This document shows positions 1 through 7,495 of a stretch of DNA of 34,504 nt, one piece after another. The DNA lies in the NCBI GenBank assembly GCA_018657385.1, contig JABHXF010000046.1, positions 1-34,504 of the forward strand, given 5' to 3'. Within the stretch, counting starts at the first letter, position 1. Each line of letters opens with the position of its first letter. Source of the stretch: Candidatus Woesearchaeota archaeon. Its GTDB lineage: Archaea > Nanobdellota > Nanobdellia > Woesearchaeales > DSVV01. Under the pieces are notes generated by a model. It saw only the letters and a list, made by a program, of their open reading frames with translations, made no database searches and had not been told where the DNA came from. The position numbers were made by a program, and so were the translations under genes.

Positions 1-33
1 CAGACGAATCTTTAAATCCAACAACATGGCCGG

Positions 34-121
34 GAAAATAACAACTTGGCCAGGCGAGCCGTTAGGCGAGTAGGATTTTTGCTTGCAAAAGTCCGTCTGT
101 GCCACTGTTGTTGTTATTTTC
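34..121 (+). repeat. Structured intergenic element, copy A (three-way junction)
   Basis: This 88-bp element is bounded by perfect 12-bp inverted ends (GAAAATAACAAC at 34-45, GTTGTTATTTTC at 110-121). Inside are GGC/GCC with one bulged T, CAG/CTG, a hairpin GC-GA-GCC-gtta-GGC-GA-GT, and a hairpin GGATTTTTGC/GCAAAAGTCC closed as a CTTG loop. It is near-identical to copy B at 2943-3030 in inverted orientation. Bases 18-33 (CCAACAACATGGCCGG) look like the 5' arm of a second, truncated copy. It lies beyond the 3' end of the surface-protein gene and is antisense to it. No similarity to tRNA T-loop or anticodon-arm sequence was seen. Confidence 0.85.
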
Positions 122-220
122 ATAATATGTATATTAAAATTAATTAAAAAATTCAATAGAAACATGTCCTACGGACCTAGTCAAAAAAATAATTAAAAGA
201 AAAAATAAAAAAACAGAAAA

Positions 221-2536
221 TTATTTTCTGCCAATTGCTACAACTAAACCAACTATTACTAATAACACAATAACAATAGCTGCAATTAAAAATCCTACAT
301 ATACTCCAGAGTCAAAGAAGCTATCTTGTTCAACTTCATCATCTGTACTATCTGTAGTTGCAGTTGCTGTTTGAGATGTGCTTGTAATTGGTGCAGCAGT
401 TGTAATCACTTCAACAGTTTCTTCTTGTTCGTCATCTAAGTCTACAGTTGTACCTGTTGCAGTTGAAGATCCACCACATCCAACAACATTTAATATTGCT
501 GAAATTGCTTCATCTTCATCCCCATCATCATAGTAAACTTTTCCTGTAAGAACATAACTTCCAAGATTTGCATCTGAAGGAATCTGTAAATTGTATGTTT
601 TCTTAAAGTAAGTGTCATCATCATCTGAATCGCCTTCTTCAAGTCTATCAATTAACTCAATTTCTTCAATGTTTAATTCACTGTTTGAGATTACTAACTC
701 AATATCGTCTTCATCATTATCTCCAATGTTTACTAACTTAACTGCTAATTGTGTGTTAAATGTACAACTAACTGTTGATGGGTTTAATGAAAAAGTGTTA
801 AACTTAAGTTTGTGAGATTCTTTGTCAACAATTACATCAACTGTTACTTGATCAGTTTCATATAAGTCGCCAGATTCTTTATCATAACCAACAACATCAA
901 TTGTTATTGTGTATGTTCCTTTATCTGCATCATCTGGAACTTCAAATGTAAAATCTTGAGTATCATCTTCATCGACATCTAAGTCTTTGTAAGTTTCATC
1001 AAAATCTTGTTCATCTTCATCTTTGATTTCTTCTAAAACTGCAGTAACTTCAATTTCTTCAACTTCATGATCATTGTCATCTTCTTCTTCACAAATGTTT
1101 TCAACTTCAATACTTAGTACAACAATATCTCCTGGTTGAGCTTCTACATCTCCACCATCTTTGTCAGCACCTGAATCAGAGTCAAGATCATCTGAATTAG
1201 GACCAACATCTGCGTCAATGTCCTTAATTGCAAGACATGATGGGCCTTTAACTCTTACTTTCAAAGTAACTGAAACAGTTTCTTTTTGTTGTCCTGAAAT
1301 CATATAAGTTGCTTTAACATTAATTGTATGGTCTCCTTTATCAGTTTCTGTTGGAACCCATGTTAATTTGTTATTTGTGTTTGTTCCTTCTGAAGAAACA
1401 GTCATTGTATTTGGTTTGTTTGTTACTTCAAATGTTACTGGAACATTACTTGGATTTGCTAACATACTGTTTAAGTTGTATGTAAAGCTTGTACTAAATT
1501 CAACACCTGTTGTTTTACTTGAAATGCTAGGTTCTGAAGGATTTGAAACTCCTAATGAGTATTCTTGTTTAATTTCCTGATCTCCAGCTGTAACTGTAAT
1601 AACTACATTTTCAGATATAGCTAAATTTGGAGTTCCAGAAACAGTAAATCCTGTTTTTGTTTTATCCTTAACACTTAACCAAGCAGGTGAAACATCAACA
1701 TTTAATGTTAATTCGTCAGGGTTACTAACTGTAACAGCATATGAATATTCAACATCTACTGTTGCACTTCCTGAAGCACTTGATGTAAATGTAATTGAAT
1801 CTGCACCATCATTAGTTACTTTAAAACAAACATCATCTTCATCTGAACCACTATTGCTGTCTGTTACTTTAACTGTGCAACAAGCATCATTACTATTTGT
1901 GTTAAAATAATCTGCAGCTGGTTTAAATGTAAACTCTGAACCATCTGTTGTTACAGCACAATCAACTTTTGCTGTGTTTTCAGATGCAATAGAGTAAGAA
2001 AGATCAAAACCATCTTCAGTATCAATACCGAAAGCTAAGAATATTTCTCCTTCTTCAGAATCTTCATCAATATTTTGAACATCAACATTTGAAAGATCTA
2101 ATACTGGATCATAGTTACCAATTGTTTTTGTTTTATCATCTGAATCTGTGAATGTGTCTTCACCAACTTCTAATGTTGCTGTGATTTCACATTTAATTGT
2201 ATCTCCAACTTCCAATGAAGGATTTGGCATACTTACATCAATATCTTCACTAAATACCAAATCTTGAGCATCTACTGCTACAAAGTCAGTTAGGTCTCCA
2301 TTTTGATACCAATCTACTTTTACATCCATGTCATCTAAATTATCTTCAACATCTGAATTAGTTGTATATAATTTAAATGTACAAACTGGGTTTGCATCTA
2401 CGTACAAAGTTGTTGCACCATCACTATCTGTTAATTTTGTTGGTCCAACACTTAAGTCTACTGCACTTACACTCATAATACTAACTAAAAGTACTGCAAG
2501 AACAACAAACATTTTACTAATAATTCCAATTTTCAT
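221..2536 (-). CDS. Secreted, membrane-anchored Ig-like surface protein
   Basis: A 771-residue acidic cell-surface protein. The N-terminus has a basic start and a hydrophobic signal peptide ending near VSA. The middle has several Ig/cadherin-like beta domains, one with the pattern PAWLSV...GFTVSGTPN that is typical of putative-Ig (He_PIG) repeats. Very Asp/Glu-rich stretches (EEEDDNDHEVEEIEV and similar) follow. Near the C-terminus is a Thr/Ser-rich linker, then one transmembrane helix (about 23 hydrophobic residues) and a short GRK tail. This is a type I membrane topology with the body outside. Start: an in-frame ATG lies at 2551, but it overlaps a GGAGGT Shine-Dalgarno site that sits 7 nt before the ATG at 2536, so 2536 is preferred. 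It is likely an S-layer-like or adhesion protein; the role is inferred from architecture only. Confidence 0.85.
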   Translation of the reverse strand: MKIGIISKMFVVLAVLLVSIMSVSAVDLSVGPTKLTDSDGATTLYVDANPVCTFKLYTTNSDVEDNLDDMDVKVDWYQNGDLTDFVAVDAQDLVFSEDIDVSMPNPSLEVGDTIKCEITATLEVGEDTFTDSDDKTKTIGNYDPVLDLSNVDVQNIDEDSEEGEIFLAFGIDTEDGFDLSYSIASENTAKVDCAVTTDGSEFTFKPAADYFNTNSNDACCTVKVTDSNSGSDEDDVCFKVTNDGADSITFTSSASGSATVDVEYSYAVTVSNPDELTLNVDVSPAWLSVKDKTKTGFTVSGTPNLAISENVVITVTAGDQEIKQEYSLGVSNPSEPSISSKTTGVEFSTSFTYNLNSMLANPSNVPVTFEVTNKPNTMTVSSEGTNTNNKLTWVPTETDKGDHTINVKATYMISGQQKETVSVTLKVRVKGPSCLAIKDIDADVGPNSDDLDSDSGADKDGGDVEAQPGDIVVLSIEVENICEEEDDNDHEVEEIEVTAVLEEIKDEDEQDFDETYKDLDVDEDDTQDFTFEVPDDADKGTYTITIDVVGYDKESGDLYETDQVTVDVIVDKESHKLKFNTFSLNPSTVSCTFNTQLAVKLVNIGDNDEDDIELVISNSELNIEEIELIDRLEEGDSDDDDTYFKKTYNLQIPSDANLGSYVLTGKVYYDDGDEDEAISAILNVVGCGGSSTATGTTVDLDDEQEETVEVITTAAPITSTSQTATATTDSTDDEVEQDSFFDSGVYVGFLIAAIVIVLLVIVGLVVAIGRK

Positions 2537-2577
2537 CTTTTTGACCTCCATTTACGGTTTTTAGGCTAATATCTAGT

Positions 2578-2600
2578 TATAACCAAATAAAAAGGTTATA
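2578..2600 (-). promoter_or_regulatory. Hairpin in the leader of the surface-protein gene
   Basis: Perfect 7-bp arms (TATAACC at 2578-2584, GGTTATA at 2594-2600) around a 9-nt loop, 42-64 nt upstream of the preferred start at 2536. It would lie in the untranslated leader whichever upstream TATA box is used. A role in mRNA stability or translation is inference. Confidence 0.45.
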
Positions 2601-2656
2601 CGTGACTCTAAGTAATCATAAGCCCAACTATCCACCCTTTTTTTTAAGAATAACCC

Positions 2657-2693
2657 TTAATAAGAGTCTTATTAACATATATAATATATTATT
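2657..2693 (-). promoter_or_regulatory. TATA box with adjacent 19-nt palindrome (candidate operator)
   Basis: Bases 2657-2675 form a palindrome with 9-bp arms (TTAATAAGA, one base, TCTTATTAA). Just upstream on the minus strand is a TATA-rich stretch at 2676-2693. If that box is used, transcription of the surface-protein gene would start near 2658 and the palindrome would cover the box-to-start interval, a common place for archaeal repressors. A second TATA box (TTATATAAA, 2741-2749) would give a leader of about 180 nt. Confidence 0.4.
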
Positions 2694-2794
2694 AAGCCTC
2701 TACACCCCATGTTATGTGTTATTATAGAGTAGTCACTACCTTATATAAAGTTTGTGGTAGATTCAAGAGTAAAAGTTTTTCTTTTAGTTTTTTT

Positions 2795-2826
2795 AACAAG
2801 CCGGCAGGCTCCTTTTGTTGTGATTT
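2795..2826 (+). repeat. 32-bp GC-rich repeat, copy 1
   Basis: The core AACAAGCCGGCAGGC followed by TCCTTTTGTTGTGATTT recurs 96 bp downstream with three changes. It can form a small hairpin, GCC-ggca-GGC, inside AACAA/TTGTT arms. It is much shorter than the three-way-junction elements and lacks their GGA...TCC arm, so it is treated as a separate repeat or a decayed relative. Confidence 0.6.
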
Positions 2827-2890
2827 CTTTTTATTAACATTATCAATTATAAGGTATAGAATGAATAATTAAATTTTTATTTTCTTTTTT

Positions 2891-2922
2891 AACAGGCCGG
2901 CAGGCCCCTTTTGTTGTGATTT
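2891..2922 (+). repeat. 32-bp GC-rich repeat, copy 2
   Basis: Second copy of the repeat at 2795-2826, with AACAGGCCGGCAGGC followed by CCCTTTTGTTGTGATTT. T-rich sequence precedes both copies and ATTAATATTAT-like sequence follows, so the duplicated unit may be about 55 bp. It directly precedes structured element B. Confidence 0.6.
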
Positions 2923-2942
2923 TAATTTATTAATATTATGTC

Positions 2943-3030
2943 GAAAATAACAACAACCATGGCACAGACGGACTTTTGCAAGCAAAAATCCTACTCGCCT
3001 AACGGCTCGCCTGGCCAAGTTGTTATTTTC
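2943..3030 (-). repeat. Structured intergenic element, copy B (three-way junction)
   Basis: On the minus strand this 88-bp element matches copy A (34-121) almost base for base, including the GCC/GGC version of hairpin P2 and the 12-bp inverted ends. Similarity to the copy A region continues outward over 3031-3056 (a reversed CCAACAACATGGCTGGG, again like the 5' arm of another copy) and more weakly inward. It lies downstream of the coiled-coil gene 3123-3839 and upstream of the surface-protein gene, in the same orientation as both. Confidence 0.85.
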
Positions 3031-3122
3031 CTTCCCAGCCATGTTGTTGGATTTTAGATTAGAAATTCACTAAAAACAGATTATCCAAATTTAATTAAGA
3101 AAAAATAAAAGAAAAAACAAAA

Positions 3123-3839
3123 TTACTTATTTACTCCATAATAAAAGAATTTCTCTACACATACATCATTACTATCATAACCACCTGTTTTATGGTTAGG
3201 ATCTTCATTAACAGGTGTTGATGTAGGCGGTACTTGTACAGGCTGTTGCACTGGTTGTGCTTGTTGTGGTTCTGTAGTTTGTATAAATTGTGGTTGTGCC
3301 TGTATATTTACATTGTTTTCTGGCTCTGATGCAATAATATTGTTTTCTGGCTCTGAATTCAGAGTTGTTTGTGGAGAATATGGTTGCTGCATTTCTTGGG
3401 GTAGGGGTTGAACAGGTTGAATTTGTTGTTCAGATTGGGAAGTAGCAGCTTCCATTAATTGTTCTTGTAAATAATTGAATTTAATTTCTAAACCTTTAAT
3501 TTGAGCATTAAGCTGACTCATTTCTTCACTGAATAGATCACAGAATTTTTGAAGAATTGATTCTACCTGAGGTTTTGTCATAAAGTCTGATGTTTCACTT
3601 GGTTTTTCCATATTATGTTTATCTAATACCATTTGTTGACCATTAGATGTATGCACAACTTCCATTTCTTGTTTTTCATTAACTTTTAATCCATTAAGAT
3701 AATCCATTTCTCCGCCGCCATTAAACTCTTTAGCTAATTCTGCAGCATCTTGTCTGTTAACAGCTAATCCATGCTTATTTAATGTATTAGCTAAGCTATT
3801 CACTTTCTTAAGCTGTGCTATGTTTATTACATCTCCCAT
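3123..3839 (-). CDS. Gln/Pro-rich coiled-coil protein of unknown function
   Basis: A soluble 238-residue protein with no signal peptide or membrane segment. Residues 1-45 are helical and include NIAQLKKVNSLANTLNKHG. A coiled-coil segment lies near 85-130 (VESILQKFCDLFSEEMSQLNAQIKGLEIKFN). Residues 135-205 are a low-complexity Gln/Pro/Glu linker with a duplicated SEPENN. The tail (NHKTGGYDSNDVCVEKFFYYGVNK) is compact and unlike the linker, so it may be the conserved part. The start is supported by a GGTGA Shine-Dalgarno site 4 nt upstream. A TATA-like stretch near 3868-3880 and a stronger BRE/TATA (3993-4012, minus orientation) both lie upstream. The family is not recognised. Confidence 0.75.
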   Translation of the reverse strand: MGDVINIAQLKKVNSLANTLNKHGLAVNRQDAAELAKEFNGGGEMDYLNGLKVNEKQEMEVVHTSNGQQMVLDKHNMEKPSETSDFMTKPQVESILQKFCDLFSEEMSQLNAQIKGLEIKFNYLQEQLMEAATSQSEQQIQPVQPLPQEMQQPYSPQTTLNSEPENNIIASEPENNVNIQAQPQFIQTTEPQQAQPVQQPVQVPPTSTPVNEDPNHKTGGYDSNDVCVEKFFYYGVNK

Positions 3840-3992
3840 CCTGTCACCTTCCTTTTTTGCCTTTGTGTATTAAATATATTGAAATTATCAACCATCTAGA
3901 CAATTCCAACAATCCTTGTGTGTGTGTTTAATCATATAATCACTATTAGTATATGTTTTTGTATATTAGTACCTTTATTAAGCTCTTAGGTT

Positions 3993-4013
3993 ATATATAA
4001 ACCTTTCGTTTTT
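3993..4013 (-). promoter_or_regulatory. BRE/TATA promoter, minus orientation
   Basis: On the minus strand this reads AAAAACGAAAGGTTTATATA, a BRE-like CGAAA followed by a TATA box. Eighteen bases (3996-4013) recur exactly at 23400-23417 upstream of the winged-helix gene. It would serve the coiled-coil gene at 3839 with a leader of about 130 nt. Confidence 0.5.
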
Positions 4014-4053
4014 ATAGTAGTATAACTACTTAAAAGTGATAATTATAGTAAAC

Positions 4054-4063
4054 TATATAAATA
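4054..4063 (+). promoter_or_regulatory. TATA box, leaderless promoter of the kinase-like gene
   Basis: TATATAAATA is centred about 26 nt before the ATG at 4084, with no Shine-Dalgarno site between. The distance predicts transcription starting at the start codon. Confidence 0.65.
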
Positions 4064-4083
4064 ACCACAATAGTTGATATTAC

Positions 4084-5523
4084 ATGCAACTTAAACAAGA
4101 TTTAGGCAGAGCCATAATTGATAATAAAGTAATTGACTTAGTTGTAAATCCTGTAGCATGGAATTCTTATTTTCATTTTAGAATTTATGATGGAACAATA
4201 ATTTTTGATGAAGATCAAGAACCAAACCAACCAGATAGAGTTAAATTTTTTAGAACTGGATTAAAAACACAACAACCACAATTAAGACATCCTGAAGCAG
4301 AAATTAGCTTAGCAAGAGAAAGATTATTAAATAAAAATAGAGGATCATATACTACAAAAAATGTTAAATGTTCACCATTAAAAAATGGAGAAGAATTTTT
4401 TGAACATTCTGAAATGAGATCAATTCTTGAACAGCTAGGATTAAGTTCATTAAATTTAATGTACCAACCTGAACATTTTGGAATGGAAACATTAGAAGAA
4501 CAAGTAGATGCAACAATTCAAGTAGTCAAGGTTGAAAATAATCAAAGAATGTTAGGACGTTCTTTAACAATTGATAAACCAGTAAGAATTAATGGAGAAT
4601 TATATTTATTAGAAGTAAAAGGAATAAATTATTGTGATCTACCAATTGATACAACAAAACAATATGGAACAAGAACTAAAGACCCACCAGGTGGTATGGC
4701 ATTTCCAAATTTTGTTAGAACACTAAATAATATTACTGAGCTAAATAAAAATGGACTTGATACAACATTATTAATTGGAGCATATTTGTTACCAGGAATT
4801 ACATCATCTGATGGTCAACCATTAGGAGCAGTTGTAAGAGCAGTAAAATGTTCACCAACAGTTGCACATTTTTATAATGTATTTGAACAAATCCCTGAAA
4901 TAATTGGAAAAGATCAGATAGAATTTTCAAGATATTTTATTGATGGACCAATTACAGATATGGTTAAAGTATGGAATGCAGGTTTTACACATAATGGCCC
5001 AGCACATGAACAAAATATAAGATTAGGACAAATAACTGATTTTAGAGATTCTAAAAAAGTAGAAGAAATAGGATTTAAAGGAATCATATTAGACATAACA
5101 ACATTAGAAGCAAGTTTAGTTAACTTATTAACTAAATGTTATGATCAAGAATTTATTAGAAGTAATGAAGCAAGAGCAGATAGTGATTATAATGAATTTA
5201 GAAATGTATTAGAAGATAAAGATAAAATTGCTTATTTTACAAGAATTGGAAAAGATTACCAAATATATCATAGAGGGATTAGTGAGATTCATTCTGATGT
5301 TAGAAATAGATTAATTGATGAAGTCAATGAACAATTTGATTTAGACTTACAACATGATTCAGGAAACTTAGAAGTTTGTTTAAGTATTTATAGAAGATTA
5401 AGTGAAAGAGGACAAGTTGATCCTAATGAACAAACTGAATTAGCAATTGGAAATAAAGAACAAACAAGAGATGGTTATAAATTAGTTAATGAAGAAGTAA
5501 CTATGTTAAAAAATTTGCTGTAA
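4084..5523 (+). CDS. Uncharacterised protein with kinase-like (SelO/IucC-like?) motifs
   Basis: A soluble 479-residue protein. The family is not recognised with certainty. Residues 157-181 (LGRSLTIDKPVRIN...LYLLEVKGIN) resemble a kinase N-lobe strand pair ending in a possible nucleotide-binding Lys179. Residues 303-322 (HNGPAHEQNIRLGQITDFRD) resemble a catalytic loop, with His/Asn (H308, N311), followed by a metal-binding DF (D319) in place of DFG. The combination recalls the SelO pseudokinase and IucA/IucC-type folds, where a HxxN and D element also occurs; this is inference from motif spacing. Residues 70-120 and 340-479 match nothing recognised. The gene stands alone with a predicted leaderless promoter. 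No mobile or toxin features were seen beside it. Confidence 0.7.
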   Translation: MQLKQDLGRAIIDNKVIDLVVNPVAWNSYFHFRIYDGTIIFDEDQEPNQPDRVKFFRTGLKTQQPQLRHPEAEISLARERLLNKNRGSYTTKNVKCSPLKNGEEFFEHSEMRSILEQLGLSSLNLMYQPEHFGMETLEEQVDATIQVVKVENNQRMLGRSLTIDKPVRINGELYLLEVKGINYCDLPIDTTKQYGTRTKDPPGGMAFPNFVRTLNNITELNKNGLDTTLLIGAYLLPGITSSDGQPLGAVVRAVKCSPTVAHFYNVFEQIPEIIGKDQIEFSRYFIDGPITDMVKVWNAGFTHNGPAHEQNIRLGQITDFRDSKKVEEIGFKGIILDITTLEASLVNLLTKCYDQEFIRSNEARADSDYNEFRNVLEDKDKIAYFTRIGKDYQIYHRGISEIHSDVRNRLIDEVNEQFDLDLQHDSGNLEVCLSIYRRLSERGQVDPNEQTELAIGNKEQTRDGYKLVNEEVTMLKNLL

Positions 5524-5633
5524 TTAATTTTATTGATTAAAACTAATTCAAATCATTGAAAAGAATTCTATATGTAAATTAATCATATAAAAGAGAACAA
5601 ATTATTTAAACCAATAACCTAAACAATATAATT

Positions 5634-6251
5634 ATGAAACTAATTAGTCAAGGAGCAGAAGCTAAAATATACTTAACTGAGAATAAGATAGTTAAAGATA
5701 GGATTAGAAAAGATTATAGAATAAAAGAAATAGATGAAAAACTAAGAGGATTTAGAACAAGAAGAGAAGCTAAAATTCTTGGTAAACTAGAAAAGTTTGG
5801 TTTTGTTCCAAAAGTTTTGTATAATGACAAAAAAGAGAAATTAACATTAGAATATTTAGATGGACCTAAGATTAGAGATGTAATTGATGAGTTATTTGTT
5901 AAAGATAAGAAAAAATGTTTTTCTGTTTGTAAAGACATGGCTAAAAAAATAAGATTAATGCATGATAATGATATTGTCCATGGTGATTTAACAACAAGTA
6001 ATATGATTTTATTTAATGATGTTGTTTATTTCATTGACTTTGGCCTTAGCCAAGTCTCAACAAAAGATGAAGACAAAGCAGTTGATTTACATTTATTAAA
6101 ACAAGCTTTAGAAAGTAAACACTATAAAATATGGGAAGCTTGCTTTAAAGTGATTGCAAAAGAGTATGGAAAATCAAAAAACAATAAAGAAGTTCTTAAT
6201 AAATTAGAAAAAGTTGAAGCTAGAGGCAGAAATAAGAATAAAGGAAGCTAA
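5634..6251 (+). CDS. bud32: Bud32 / KEOPS-associated atypical kinase
   Basis: Small atypical protein kinase/ATPase of the KEOPS complex, which with Kae1 makes the N6-threonylcarbamoyl-adenosine modification at tRNA position 37. It begins directly with the glycine strand (LISQGAEAKIY, 3-13) and has an invariant-type Lys21, the RTRREAKIL segment (41-49), the catalytic loop HGDLTTSN (116-123), the metal-binding DFG (135-137) and a basic tail (EARGRNKNKGS) like the archaeal RGR tail. Its 205 residues fit stand-alone archaeal Bud32 and no Kae1 domain is fused. Kae1, Cgi121 and Pcc1 are not in this window. A TATA-like TTATTTAAA at 5602-5610 lies about 28 nt before the ATG, so the mRNA is predicted leaderless. 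Confidence 0.95.
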   Translation: MKLISQGAEAKIYLTENKIVKDRIRKDYRIKEIDEKLRGFRTRREAKILGKLEKFGFVPKVLYNDKKEKLTLEYLDGPKIRDVIDELFVKDKKKCFSVCKDMAKKIRLMHDNDIVHGDLTTSNMILFNDVVYFIDFGLSQVSTKDEDKAVDLHLLKQALESKHYKIWEACFKVIAKEYGKSKNNKEVLNKLEKVEARGRNKNKGS

Positions 6252-6334
6252 TTAGTTCAAGTAAATTTAACTTTTATCATTACCTATTCTTCATTAAATA
6301 AATCTTTTTAAACCAACCCATAATTCTTTCATAT

Positions 6335-7342
6335 ATGAATATAGGAATAATAGGCGGTAGTGGAGCAAATAAAGTTATTGAAGCATTAGGTGTAACAGCA
6401 AGTAAAGATAGGATACATCAACCTGATGGAGCAAGAACAATAGATGCAGTTGACTATATCAATTTTAGATATGAAGATCATAAAGTTGTATTCATTTCAA
6501 GACATGGTGCAAACCATAATACAGACCCACTAAGATTAAATCCAACTTTTTTAGTTAAAGCATTAGAAGAATTAGTTGGAACAGATGGATTAATTATTCA
6601 AACAAGTGCATCTGGATGTTTAGATCCTTATGATAAAAAATCAGACACAGGAACTAAACTAGTTGATGAAGGTGGCATTGTTGTTTGCGATGATATTTTA
6701 AGAAGTTTTGGCTATGAAAGCCATTCATTTTCTGGAGAAGGTGGAAGAGATTTACATGCAGTTATTGAAAATGCATATTCTCAACAAGCAAGACAACTTG
6801 CATTAGATGCTATTGCAAAAGTAGATGGAGCTACAGGTTATGATGGTGGGATTTATGTTAATGTTTCTGGAAATCAATTTGAAAGTCCAGCAGAAGTTGC
6901 TGATTTATTTTGTAGACTTGACACACCAAGAATAAGAATAATGGAATTAGAAACAGCATTTCTTGAACATGCAATAGCTCTTCAAAATATAGCAAAATTA
7001 AAAGATGGAAATAAGGCAGCTGGTGATTTATTTAAAAAAAGAGAAGAAAAAACAAGATTTTATGAAAAAAGAATTGAAGTATATGAAAGATTAGCTAAAT
7101 CATTAAGAATAGATCATGCAACTGTTTCAATGAATGCTGCTAAAGAATTATCATTATTAGTTGAAGCAAGATTTAAACATAAAGTATTATTATCATTACC
7201 AGTTAATTATGGTGTTGGATTAATTCCAGGTGAACAAGTAGACCATAAAAGAACAGAAAATGCAATAGAAAATGCATCAGCACCATATATTGCACCTACC
7301 CTAATTAATATGATTAAGATGGCAACACAATATATTAAGTAA
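6335..7342 (+). CDS. Divergent MTA/purine nucleoside phosphorylase family protein
   Basis: Probable phosphorylase of the PNP/MTAP superfamily, which splits a purine nucleoside or methylthioadenosine using phosphate. Family signs are the N-terminal phosphate loop IGIIGGSG (3-10), FISRHGANHNTDPLRLNPTF (53-72, compare SRHG...H..P) and a later NVSGNQFESPAEVADLF that corresponds to the GPxFET-type substrate motif. It is longer than typical MTAP (335 versus about 260-290 residues). The extra length is mainly a basic helical insertion near 205-265 (KLKDGNKAAGDLFKKREEKTR...). The motif GPxFET is altered (SGNQFES), so substrate cannot be assigned. TTTTTAAA at 6305-6312 about 27 nt before the ATG predicts a leaderless mRNA. 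It sits just before the riboflavin genes but has its own promoter. Confidence 0.75.
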   Translation: MNIGIIGGSGANKVIEALGVTASKDRIHQPDGARTIDAVDYINFRYEDHKVVFISRHGANHNTDPLRLNPTFLVKALEELVGTDGLIIQTSASGCLDPYDKKSDTGTKLVDEGGIVVCDDILRSFGYESHSFSGEGGRDLHAVIENAYSQQARQLALDAIAKVDGATGYDGGIYVNVSGNQFESPAEVADLFCRLDTPRIRIMELETAFLEHAIALQNIAKLKDGNKAAGDLFKKREEKTRFYEKRIEVYERLAKSLRIDHATVSMNAAKELSLLVEARFKHKVLLSLPVNYGVGLIPGEQVDHKRTENAIENASAPYIAPTLINMIKMATQYIK

Positions 7343-7436
7343 TTTTTTATTTCTTCTAGATTATTAATTGGATTAATTATTAATTCCCAATGATTATTAT
7401 TAATTATTCGTATACATAACCCATTACTTATTTTTG

Positions 7437-7460
7437 AGTACCATAAAGTATATAAGTACT
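7437..7460 (+). promoter_or_regulatory. rbkR promoter with repeated AGTAC/AGTAT half-sites
   Basis: AGTAC (7437-7441), AGTAT (7447-7451) and AGTACT (7455-7460) overlap the TATA stretch TATATAA upstream of rbkR. The ribB promoter has ATACT-aag-AGTAT in the equivalent position, so these may be half-sites for the HTH domain of RbkR. The leader after the TATA box is about 15-20 nt and carries GGTGAG before the ATG. Confidence 0.4.
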
Positions 7461-7495
7461 GACATATCCTAAATTACCATTAGGGTGGGTGAGTT

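Larger units (their letters stand above)
2552..3122. other. 571-bp intergenic region
   Basis: No protein-coding frame with plausible codon use was seen here. The region holds, from left to right, the leader hairpin, the palindrome and TATA boxes of the surface-protein gene, two copies of a 32-bp GC-rich repeat (2795-2826 and 2891-2922), and structured element B with its outward extension (2943-3056). Confidence 0.7.

Noticed and set aside
34-121. Cloverleaf-like elements as tRNA genes
   Set aside because: They have three arms, not four, with no T-loop (GGTTCAAATCC-like) sequence, no 7-nt anticodon loop and no CCA or acceptor-stem pattern; arm lengths vary from 4 to 11 bp.
612-815. Antisense open frames inside larger genes (for example 612-815, 1368-1580, 21701-22228)
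   Set aside because: They are opposite well-supported genes, consist of low-complexity Ser/Phe/Leu-rich translations and lack promoters or ribosome sites.
34-3030. Composite transposon made of copies A and B around gene 221-2536
   Set aside because: The enclosed gene is a surface protein with no transposase features, and no target-site duplication is visible.
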